Origin: Clostridia bacterium
GTDB taxonomy: Bacteria > Bacillota > Clostridia > RGIG8785
Assembly (NCBI GenBank): GCA_017620795.1
Contig: JAGAUM010000165.1
Span: 1 to 5,280, forward strand
Direction: 5' to 3'
Length of the DNA stretch: 5,280 nucleotides
Made by a program: the position numbers and the translations under genes. Shown here piece after piece: positions 1 to 5,280 of the stretch. Numbering within the stretch: the stretch's first letter is position 1; each line of letters begins with the position of its first letter. The notes below the pieces were generated by a model. The model saw only the letters and a program-made list of their open reading frames with translations, made no database searches and was not told the DNA's origin.

Positions 1-18
1 ATCGGAAGATTCGTCAAA

Positions 19-25
19 AAAGGAG
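19..25 (+). promoter_or_regulatory. Ribosome binding site for the PIG-L deacetylase gene
   Basis: AAAGGAG lies 8 nt before the ATG at 34. It decides the start: an in-frame GTG at 25 overlaps the Shine-Dalgarno itself and would add only three residues, so it is unlikely to be used. The reading frame is open to the left edge of the window, but family members normally begin just before the strand that leads into the HPDD motif, which agrees with 34. No promoter is visible in the 33 bases upstream, so the operon probably starts further left. Confidence 0.8.
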
Positions 26-33
26 TGTATGAA

Positions 34-738
34 ATGAGAGTATTGGCGTTGATGACCCATCCTGATGACATGGAACTGTGCTGTAGCGGTACTTTGATTA
101 AGTACAAGAAGCTCGGCCACGATGTTATTGCTTGTCATGCAGCAAATGGGGATATGGGACACATGGTAATTATGCCTCCCGAACTGCGTGAAATCCGAAT
201 TAACGAAGCAAAGAAGGCTGGCGCAATGGCTGGCTTTGAAGTCCTGACCGCTGATTTTGGCGACCTGACTTTGAATGCGGCTGACCTGTCTCAACAAAAG
301 GAAATCATCCGCATTATCCGTTATGCAAACCCTGATGTAATCCTGACGCAGGACCCCAGCGACTACATGGTGGACCATACCGAGCTTTCGAAGATGGTCT
401 TTAATGTATCCTTTGCCGCATCCTGTCCGCACTTTATGCCGGAATTAGGTCCTGCTTCGAAGGTGACGCCCATTTTCTATTGCGATAACTACAACGGTCT
501 GAACTTTATTCCGACCGAGTATGTTGACATCACCGAAGAAATGGAATTAAAAGAGCAGATGCTCCGTTGCCACGAAAGCCAGATTAAATGGCTGTATGAC
601 CATGATGGCGTAGATGCTGTTGCTGATCAGCGCACCCATGCCCGTTTCCGTGGCATTCAGTGTGGTGTTCAGTACGCAGAAGGCTTCCGTCAGCTGATTG
701 CGGACCAGAGAATGCGTCCTTATCGCGTATTGCCGTAA
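34..738 (+). CDS. PIG-L/LmbE-family zinc-dependent deacetylase
   Basis: A 234-residue cytoplasmic protein of the PIG-L (LmbE-like) family, whose members remove N-acetyl groups from GlcNAc-containing or related substrates using one zinc ion (examples: MshB, BshB, the GPI enzyme PIG-L). The N-terminus runs straight into the signature HPDDMEL at residues 9-15: His9 and Asp12 are the expected zinc ligands and Asp11 the general base. The third ligand is probably His115 in the segment DYMVDH (110-115). In MshB-type enzymes the matching segment is HPDH, whose first His assists catalysis; here that position appears to be Met112. There is no signal peptide or membrane segment, and the length is normal for the family. 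The gene is first of three closely packed genes, 10 nt before a PfkB sugar kinase and upstream of a NagB-like protein, which suggests it deacetylates an imported amino sugar or glycoside for catabolism. The family is certain; the substrate is not known. Confidence 0.93.
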   Translation: MRVLALMTHPDDMELCCSGTLIKYKKLGHDVIACHAANGDMGHMVIMPPELREIRINEAKKAGAMAGFEVLTADFGDLTLNAADLSQQKEIIRIIRYANPDVILTQDPSDYMVDHTELSKMVFNVSFAASCPHFMPELGPASKVTPIFYCDNYNGLNFIPTEYVDITEEMELKEQMLRCHESQIKWLYDHDGVDAVADQRTHARFRGIQCGVQYAEGFRQLIADQRMRPYRVLP

Positions 739-743
739 GGAGG
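736..743 (+). promoter_or_regulatory. Ribosome binding site for the PfkB kinase, overlapping the upstream stop
   Basis: TAAGGAGG contains the TAA stop of the deacetylase (736-738) and lies 5 nt before the ATG at 749. It rules out the longer in-frame start at 698, which would add 17 residues that lie inside the deacetylase gene and resemble no PfkB N-terminus. Overlap of the stop codon with the binding site suggests translational coupling of the two genes. Confidence 0.85.
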
Positions 744-748
744 AGCGT

Positions 749-1690
749 ATGGCACAAGTTGCATGTGTAGGAATTCTGGTTGCTGATGTAATGGCTCGAC
801 CCGTGGACAAGATTCCGGGAAAAGGCCTTTTAGAGCAAGTCAGTTCCATTGAAATGTATACCGGCGGAAATGCTATGACCGCAACAGTAAACTTACAGAC
901 CTTGGGTACCCAGTCTGCCATTGTCGGCAAGGTTGGCGCTGATGTTTTTGGCGATTTCTTGGAAAAGGAATTCCAAAAGCGTGGTATCGATACCCGTGGC
1001 TTGGTGAAAGACCCCAATACCCAGACTTCGGTTTCGGTTGTGTTGTCTGACCGTGACGGAGAACGCTCGTTCTTGCACTGCGTTGGTGCCAACGGCACGT
1101 TCTGTCTGGACGATATCAACTGGAAAGTCATTGAAGAAGCGGAAATCGTATTTGTAACGGGTAGCTTTTTGATGAACACCTTTGACGGGGAACAGACCCG
1201 CCTTTTCCTGAAAAAATGTAAGGAACTGGGCAAAACCACGTTACTGGATGTTTGTTGGGATGCCAAAGGTCAGTGGGGGAAGGTATTAGACCCCTGCATG
1301 CCTTATATCGACATCTTTATGCCGAGCATTGACGAGGCGGTTCAGCTGACTGGTGAAAAGGAACCGCCGCAGATTGCTGATGTTTTCTTTGCCAAAGGCG
1401 TTGGTAAGGTCGTTATCAAGTGGGGCAAGAGAGGTTGCTATGCAAGAGAGTCGATAGATGCAGAGGGCGTTGTTCTTCCTACTTTAGAGAAGATGCCTGT
1501 TGTAGATACCACTGGCGCAGGGGATAGCTTCTGCAGTGGTTTCTTGGCGGCTTTGGCACGTGGCAAGAGCTTTTTGGAATGCTGTGCTTTTGCCAATGCA
1601 ACGGGAAGCGTTTCTGTTTCTGCAAAGGGCGCAACTACTGCAATGCGCTCTTATGAAGAAGTTGAAAAAATCCGCAAGGAATATGAATAA
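749..1690 (+). CDS. PfkB/ribokinase-family sugar kinase
   Basis: A 313-residue cytoplasmic kinase of the PfkB (ribokinase) family, which transfers phosphate from ATP to a sugar hydroxyl. The N-terminal beta strand AQVACVGILVADVMARPVD is followed by the glycine-rich substrate segment around Gly39-Gly40-Asn41 (TGGNAMTATVNLQTLG) and the usual GKVGADVFGDFL stretch (60-71). Near the C-terminus is the signature DTTGAGDSF (253-261), in which Asp259 is the expected catalytic base and the GAG forms the anion hole. A conserved MPSIDEA motif lies at 191-197. Length is typical. The start at 749 is set by the strong upstream binding site. It sits between the deacetylase (10 nt gap) and the NagB-like gene (14 nt gap), so it probably phosphorylates the deacetylated sugar or its acetylated precursor. 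The specific substrate cannot be read from the sequence; ketohexose, fructosamine, aminosugar and nucleoside kinases all share this fold. Confidence 0.93.
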   Translation: MAQVACVGILVADVMARPVDKIPGKGLLEQVSSIEMYTGGNAMTATVNLQTLGTQSAIVGKVGADVFGDFLEKEFQKRGIDTRGLVKDPNTQTSVSVVLSDRDGERSFLHCVGANGTFCLDDINWKVIEEAEIVFVTGSFLMNTFDGEQTRLFLKKCKELGKTTLLDVCWDAKGQWGKVLDPCMPYIDIFMPSIDEAVQLTGEKEPPQIADVFFAKGVGKVVIKWGKRGCYARESIDAEGVVLPTLEKMPVVDTTGAGDSFCSGFLAALARGKSFLECCAFANATGSVSVSAKGATTAMRSYEEVEKIRKEYE

Positions 1691-1695
1691 GGAGG
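1689..1695 (+). promoter_or_regulatory. Ribosome binding site for the NagB-like gene
   Basis: A perfect AAGGAGG overlaps the last two bases of the kinase stop and lies 9 nt before the ATG at 1705. An earlier ATG at 1698 is only 2 nt from the site and in another frame it encodes just nine residues, so 1705 is the start of the large gene. A further in-frame ATG at 1714 is a less well spaced alternative. Confidence 0.85.
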
Positions 1696-1704
1696 AAATG
1701 AAAA

Positions 1705-2640
1705 ATGGATTTTATGAGTACTGTTAAAGGCTCGCTGTTGGACGGCTTTTATCCCAAGGGCTGGGATATGGCCAAGATTGACGCTTGTTGCGAAAAGGGC
1801 GTTGCCAGAGAGGATTTCTGGAACAAGGACTTTACCCCCATCGCTTGTGACAGCATCTATGATTTCGATACCTTAATGGGTCACGAAATTGCTCAGGAAA
1901 TCAAGAACGCCCGCGCTCGTGGTGAGAAGCTGGCAATGATTCTGCCGGTCGGTCCCATGGGTATGTATAAGTGGGCCGCTTATTTCTTGAATGAGTGGGA
2001 TATCAACTGCGACCATGTCTACACCTTCAATATGGACGAGTGGGCTGACGCAGAGGGCAACACTCTCCCCAACACCAACCCCGCTTCTTTTGAGTATAGC
2101 ATGAAGGAAGCATTCTTCAACAAGCTGAACAAGACCATTCCCGAGTCTCAGCGCAATTTCGCTACCAAGACCAACCTGCCGACCTATCCCGAAAAGATTG
2201 CCGCATTAAAGGCAGAGGGTACCAAGCTGGTACTGGTTTATGGTATCGGCAGAATGTGCCACATCGCTTTCTGGGAACCCCATTTTGCTGACGACTATGC
2301 AACGGTTGAAGAGTGGATGGATCAGCCTTACCGCATCGGTGCAAAGCTGCATCCCTTAACCATTGAGCAGAATGCCATCACCAGCTTCAAGTCCAGAACC
2401 ACCCTGGTTCCCTGCAGTGCCAACACCATCGGCCCGAAGATCATCTTCTCGGCTGATTATGCTATCGGCAGTGCAGACGGTGCTTTAGGCCGTGGCATGG
2501 GTTGGCAGGGCATGAGCTTTTTAACCACCTTGCATTACGGTCCGGAAAAGAGCATTACTTCTTCCTTTATCCCGACCCTGCCCGGCAGACTTTTCTACTT
2601 AAAAGAACTGGCTGGTCCGTTAGTTGCCGAATGTAACTAA
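1705..2640 (+). CDS. Divergent glucosamine-6-phosphate deaminase/isomerase (NagB) superfamily protein
   Basis: A 311-residue cytoplasmic protein of the NagB/6-phosphogluconolactonase superfamily, longer than E. coli NagB (266 residues) mainly by an N-terminal extension. The family motif FNMDEW at 108-113 matches FNMDEY of NagB, keeping the Asp that corresponds to catalytic Asp72. The second motif is [13 protein letters not shown] at 180-192, against GxGxDGHIAFNEP: His186 and Glu191 (NagB His143 and Glu148) are kept, but the Asp corresponding to NagB Asp141 is Met184 and the following Gly is Cys185. The phosphate loop, normally PTGxTP, reads PVGPMG at 81-86. Because key positions differ, classical GlcN-6-P deamination should not be assumed; a related aldose-ketose isomerisation or deamination of another amino-sugar phosphate is possible. 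It is the last gene of the deacetylase-kinase operon and is followed at once by a terminator. Of its 20 Lys codons 18 are AAG, hinting at high expression. Fold is confident, reaction is not. Confidence 0.85.
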   Translation: MDFMSTVKGSLLDGFYPKGWDMAKIDACCEKGVAREDFWNKDFTPIACDSIYDFDTLMGHEIAQEIKNARARGEKLAMILPVGPMGMYKWAAYFLNEWDINCDHVYTFNMDEWADAEGNTLPNTNPASFEYSMKEAFFNKLNKTIPESQRNFATKTNLPTYPEKIAALKAEGTKLVLVYGIGRMCHIAFWEPHFADDYATVEEWMDQPYRIGAKLHPLTIEQNAITSFKSRTTLVPCSANTIGPKIIFSADYAIGSADGALGRGMGWQGMSFLTTLHYGPEKSITSSFIPTLPGRLFYLKELAGPLVAECN

Positions 2641-2649
2641 AATAAGCAC

Positions 2650-2682
2650 AAAAAGACCTCGCAAATTGCGAGGTCTTTTTTT
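2650..2682 (+). terminator. Rho-independent terminator of the sugar operon
   Basis: A GC-rich inverted repeat, GACCTCGC at 2655-2662 pairing with GCGAGGTC at 2668-2675, closes a loop of about 5 nt (3 if the flanking A-T pair forms). It is followed by seven T residues (2676-2682) and preceded by five A residues (2650-2654), so the stem can extend through A-T pairs and could also work on the opposite strand. It starts 10 nt after the NagB-like stop and separates the metabolic operon from the TIR genes. Confidence 0.95.
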
Positions 2683-2691
2683 CATGTAGTG

Positions 2692-2720
2692 TTGAAACTC
2701 TTTGAAAAAAGTGGTATAAT
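2692..2720 (+). promoter_or_regulatory. Sigma-A promoter of the TIR gene pair
   Basis: A -35 box TTGAAA (2692-2697, five of six consensus bases) is separated by exactly 17 nt from a perfect -10 box TATAAT (2715-2720). A TG one base upstream of the -10 (2712-2713) makes it an extended -10 promoter. Transcription would start near 2727, giving a leader of about 30 nt before the ATG at 2758. No convincing operator or riboswitch is visible in this leader, so the genes look set for steady transcription by the housekeeping sigma factor. Confidence 0.88.
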
Positions 2721-2742
2721 GTCAACATGTGTTTTAATGCGT

Positions 2743-2748
2743 AGGAGG
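2743..2748 (+). promoter_or_regulatory. Ribosome binding site for the TIR-Sel1 gene
   Basis: AGGAGG, followed by two more G residues, lies 9 nt before the ATG at 2758. It is the only strong site in the leader and fixes the start of the TIR-Sel1 protein. Confidence 0.85.
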
Positions 2749-2757
2749 GGACTCTGA

Positions 2758-4353
2758 ATGGAACAGAAAAAAGATATTTTTATCTCCTATAAGGATAATG
2801 ACGAAGGTGCTTTTTTCGCAAGGCAGCAGGCTGAGGCGTTGGAGCGACTGAATTATTCGGTCTATTTCAATCCCAACGAGCATAAGTCCGCTGACTTTAC
2901 TGAAAAGATTGCGTTTGCAGTCAAAAACTGTAAAGACTTTGTCCTGATTGTTTCTCAAAAATGCCTGGACGCGTTGAAGAGCGGGAACGAAAGGGATTGG
3001 GTCCGTTTTGAACTGCTGACAGCAAGGGCAGAGGGGAAAAACATCATTCCACTGATGCTGAATGGTGTGAAAATGCCCTCGAAGTTTGAGGAACTGCCCC
3101 AAGAACTGACCTTCCTACCCAAGATTGATAATATTGAGGTGCTAAAACCACAGCAATTTGAAAACTCGCCCTTATCGGAGCTGATTGGCTCTATTGTTTC
3201 CAAAGCAGAGAAAAATGACATTTTCCGTGACGATTTTAATAACAATGCACTGTATGACGTGATAGCAGATTTCGAGGAAACCAAAAAACGGGCAGAGCAG
3301 GGCGAAGCAAAGGCGATGTACGAGCTTGCCAATATGTATTTTTACGGATATGCAGATGAGAACGGGGAATCGAAACGGAGTTTTCCCAATGCTTACAAGT
3401 GGCTTAAGACCCTTTCGGATTTAAATGGAGAGTATTCTTCTTTAGCCAATGCCATGCTTGCAAAAATGCATTACCGTGGTGTTGTTCCAAGAGAGAAACA
3501 GTCTTTCGCCAAGTCCTATGAGTATCATAAAAAAGCTTCTGTTGAAAGTGAATACTCCAAGCAACAAATGGCATACATGCTTTCTATTGGCTTGGGGTGT
3601 GCGTTCGATTTTGAAGAAACCGAGAAGGCTTATTTAGCGACCATGGGCAATAATGATAATATTGCCGTAGCAGGTTTAGCCAACTTTTATATCCGTTATG
3701 GAAAATTCAAAAAGGCTGCAGACCTTTATGAGCAGATTTTACATACCTTCCCGAAAGCGGCATATGATTTAGGTTGTCTTTATAAGATTGGTGTATTAAG
3801 TGACCCGCCCAAACCTGATTATTTTAAGGCGGCATTTTATTTCCAGCACGCCATCAATAGCGGATATTCCAATGCTGAAGTGCATTTCCAGTTGGGGATG
3901 CTATACTTCCACGGCTGCAACGGCTTTTTCTGTGATTTCAAGATTGCACAACAAAACTTTGAAATTGCGGCAGATGCAGGACATACAGCGGCACAATACC
4001 TGTTAGGATACATGTATGAGCATGGACATAACGAGGTAAATCTGGAAAAAGCTATCCACTATCATACACTGGCAGCTGATAACGGAGATGCCTTATCACC
4101 TACACATTTGTCGATTCTCTATCAACTTCCTGAATGCAAGAACTATCACAAAGCTTTTCACTACGCTTCAATTGCCGCAAAAAACGGCGAAAAAGAAGGC
4201 GAGTTCGTTTTAGGAAACCTTTATTTCTTTGGCAGAGGATGCGAGGCGGATGTGGATAAAGCGTATGAACTTTACAAACGCGCTTGGGAACACGGCTGTG
4301 ACCAGGCCCAGTTTATGCTGGAGAAGATTGAAAAAATCAACCAAAACCATTAA
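2758..4353 (+). CDS. TIR domain protein with C-terminal Sel1/TPR-like repeats
   Basis: A 531-residue, apparently soluble protein with no signal peptide or membrane segment. Residues 4 to about 130 form a bacterial TIR domain: the first strand is DIFISYKDNDE (6-16), a core strand is FVLIVSQ (61-67), and WVRFEL (81-86) places Glu85 at the position of the catalytic Glu of NAD-cleaving TIR domains. A linker (about 131-175) leads into roughly nine Sel1-like helical repeats from about 179 to 520. They show the expected alternation of an LGxLYxxG helix with a KAxxYxxxAAxxG helix, clearest at 371-408, 409-444 and 479-514 (for example LGNLYFFGRG and AQYLLGYMYEHG). Such repeats bind other proteins or peptides. 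The gene has its own promoter and lies 14 nt before a TIR-NB-ARC gene, so the two are probably co-transcribed. Likely role: an immune-type NADase effector or signalling adaptor whose repeats recognise a partner or invader protein. A non-immune signalling role is the alternative. Architecture is confident; function is inferred. Confidence 0.9.
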   Translation: MEQKKDIFISYKDNDEGAFFARQQAEALERLNYSVYFNPNEHKSADFTEKIAFAVKNCKDFVLIVSQKCLDALKSGNERDWVRFELLTARAEGKNIIPLMLNGVKMPSKFEELPQELTFLPKIDNIEVLKPQQFENSPLSELIGSIVSKAEKNDIFRDDFNNNALYDVIADFEETKKRAEQGEAKAMYELANMYFYGYADENGESKRSFPNAYKWLKTLSDLNGEYSSLANAMLAKMHYRGVVPREKQSFAKSYEYHKKASVESEYSKQQMAYMLSIGLGCAFDFEETEKAYLATMGNNDNIAVAGLANFYIRYGKFKKAADLYEQILHTFPKAAYDLGCLYKIGVLSDPPKPDYFKAAFYFQHAINSGYSNAEVHFQLGMLYFHGCNGFFCDFKIAQQNFEIAADAGHTAAQYLLGYMYEHGHNEVNLEKAIHYHTLAADNGDALSPTHLSILYQLPECKNYHKAFHYASIAAKNGEKEGEFVLGNLYFFGRGCEADVDKAYELYKRAWEHGCDQAQFMLEKIEKINQNH

Positions 4354-4357
4354 ATGC

Positions 4358-4363
4358 GGAGGG
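4358..4363 (+). promoter_or_regulatory. Ribosome binding site for the TIR-NB-ARC gene
   Basis: GGAGGG lies 4 nt before the ATG at 4368 (5 nt if the core is taken as GGAGG), in the 14-nt gap after the TIR-Sel1 stop. The spacing is shorter than at the other genes here. No terminator or promoter is visible in the gap, which supports co-transcription of the two TIR genes. Confidence 0.75.
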
Positions 4364-4367
4364 CATT

Positions 4368-5280
4368 ATGAACGGACAGTACAAGCACGATGTGTTTATC
4401 AGCTTTTCGTTTGCGGATCAGGCGATTGTAGAAACCGTTGCCAATCTGCTTTTAAGCAAGCATGGCATTACTTATTGGGTCTGTACACAGGATATTTATG
4501 GTGGTGAACACTATAAAGAAGCCATTGTGGACGCCATTGAAGCGGCTAAAATCTTTTTACTGATCCAAAGTGAAAGCTCTGTTTCATCTACCGAGGTTCC
4601 CAAAGAGGTGGACGTTGCTTTGAGTTGCCATAAAACCGTTGTTCCTTTTGTCATTGACCGTTCAATCTTGATGGGAGATTTGCGATATGACCTGTCAGGT
4701 ATTCATCGCATTGATGCATCCCGCCCCACGTTGGAGGATCGGGTTGCGGAGCTGGCAAAGCATCTTCATGTTCTTTTAAAGCATCCTGCTTCAGCGCCCA
4801 CCTTGCGTTCGGGACAGGGGATTGCTACTGAGCGGTTGCGCTCTACCCCTAACGTGTTGCCTAAAAAGGTGTTTTATGGTCGGGATACGGTTTTGGATGA
4901 AATCAAAGGCCGATTTGATGCAGGGGAGCGTGTGTTATTTTTACAGGGAATCGGCGGCATCGGCAAAACACAAATTGTCAAGCAGTTTGCTCAAAGGCAT
5001 CAGAAAGACTATGATACCATTGTTTATGCAACCTATAACGGAAGCTTAAAGGAACTGGTCCTTTCTGATACCTATTTTGATTTGGAACCTGAAATGAACC
5101 GCCGGGTACTGGCGGACGGTTCTTTGGAATCGGACGATGATTTCTTTTACAGAAAGCTCGAAAAAATCAAGAAACTGGCGGATGAGCGAACCTTAATCAT
5201 CATTGATAATTTTGATGTTGAGGGGGATGAGGCTTTGGCAACGATGATGGAGGGGCGCTATCATCTTCTGTTTACCACCC
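4368..5280 (+). CDS. TIR-NB-ARC (STAND/NLR-like) protein, 3' end beyond the window
   Basis: The first 304 residues of a gene that runs off the right edge with no stop. Residues 6 to about 137 are a TIR domain: first strand HDVFISFSFADQ (7-18), core strand KIFLLIQSES (61-70), and EVPKEVDVAL (76-85), which puts Glu80 at the position of the NADase catalytic Glu; the Trp often found four residues earlier is Glu76. A linker of about 25 residues leads to VFYGRDTVLDEI (168-179), the usual entry to an NB-ARC/STAND NTPase. The Walker A loop is GIGGIGKT (194-201) and the Walker B strand LIIIDNFD (276-283) carries acidic residues for magnesium. The last visible residues, HLLFTT, match the start of the NB-ARC sensor motif that usually ends in TTR. 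The missing part should hold the winged-helix region and a C-terminal sensor, often TPR or other repeats. By analogy with bacterial and plant NLR proteins, ligand sensing would drive ATP-dependent oligomerisation and switch on the TIR. Substrate and trigger are unknown. Confidence 0.92.
   Translation, partial: MNGQYKHDVFISFSFADQAIVETVANLLLSKHGITYWVCTQDIYGGEHYKEAIVDAIEAAKIFLLIQSESSVSSTEVPKEVDVALSCHKTVVPFVIDRSILMGDLRYDLSGIHRIDASRPTLEDRVAELAKHLHVLLKHPASAPTLRSGQGIATERLRSTPNVLPKKVFYGRDTVLDEIKGRFDAGERVLFLQGIGGIGKTQIVKQFAQRHQKDYDTIVYATYNGSLKELVLSDTYFDLEPEMNRRVLADGSLESDDDFFYRKLEKIKKLADERTLIIIDNFDVEGDEALATMMEGRYHLLFTT

Noticed and set aside
1..37. The 3' end of a preceding gene: one frame stops at 30-32 and another at 35-37, the latter overlapping the deacetylase ATG as ATGA
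   Set aside because: With only about ten codons visible in either frame, neither can be told from chance, so no partial gene is annotated. An upstream operon gene is nonetheless likely.
547..1266. A 239-codon open frame on the - strand across the deacetylase-kinase junction
   Set aside because: It lies antisense to two genes with clear family motifs, its translation shows no recognisable domain, and it has no visible ribosome binding site or promoter. It is a shadow of the + strand codon bias.
1536..1727. A 63-codon + strand frame overlapping the end of the kinase and the start of the NagB-like gene
   Set aside because: It lies mostly inside the kinase signature region in another frame, and its only well placed internal ATG (1698) is 2 nt from the ribosome binding site and would give nine residues.
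2683..2729. A weak dyad around the promoter (CATG and GTTGA upstream, TCAACATG downstream) as a possible operator
   Set aside because: The upstream half is broken by several extra bases and the arms are short; in AT-rich DNA this is expected by chance.
2734..3332. Two overlapping - strand open frames opposite the TIR domain of the TIR-Sel1 gene, first considered as an antitoxin or antisense protein
   Set aside because: They are antisense to the conserved TIR motifs, show no domain or ribosome binding site, and the longer frame would also cross the mapped leader of the TIR gene.
2758..5280. Thoeris (ThsA/ThsB), CBASS TIR-SAVED or TIR-STING, or short Argonaute-TIR systems
   Set aside because: No SIR2-SLOG, cyclase, SAVED, STING or Argonaute-like sequence is visible; the partner regions are Sel1 repeats and an NB-ARC NTPase.

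Overview
The window looks like a piece of chromosome from a Gram-positive anaerobe of the Clostridia type, perhaps a gut Lachnospiraceae or Oscillospiraceae member. This is inferred from very strong AAGGAGG-type ribosome binding sites before every gene, a near-consensus sigma-A promoter, moderate GC content and the style of the proteins; no taxonomic marker is present. All five genes lie on the + strand.

Positions 1-2682 hold the end of a sugar-catabolic operon. Three tightly spaced genes (10 and 14 nt gaps) encode a PIG-L/LmbE-type zinc deacetylase (34-738), a PfkB-family sugar kinase (749-1690) and a divergent member of the glucosamine-6-phosphate deaminase/isomerase (NagB) superfamily (1705-2640). 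Together they suggest a cytoplasmic route that deacetylates an N-acetylated amino sugar or glycoside, phosphorylates it, then deaminates or isomerises it. The NagB-like protein has lost a catalytic Asp of the classical motif and has a rewritten phosphate loop, so its substrate or chemistry probably differs from textbook NagB. The operon ends in a clear rho-independent terminator (2650-2682). Its promoter lies left of the window.

Positions 2692-5280 are a separate transcription unit with its own extended -10 promoter (TTGAAA, 17 nt, TATAAT). It encodes two different TIR-domain proteins in tandem, 14 nt apart: a TIR protein with about nine Sel1/TPR-like helical repeats (2758-4353), and a TIR plus NB-ARC/STAND NTPase protein (4368 to beyond the right edge). 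Both TIR domains keep a glutamate at the position of the NADase catalytic residue. The pair has the look of an immune-type (anti-phage, abortive-infection) signalling module: the NB-ARC protein as an NTP-gated switch and the TIR-Sel1 protein as a second effector, adaptor or sensor. That functional reading is inference; the domain architecture is read from the sequence. Lysine codon use differs visibly between the two halves, in keeping with an accessory module beside a well-expressed metabolic operon.

There is no stretch over 300 bases without a gene. I saw no tRNA, rRNA, CRISPR array, insertion sequence or phage gene.
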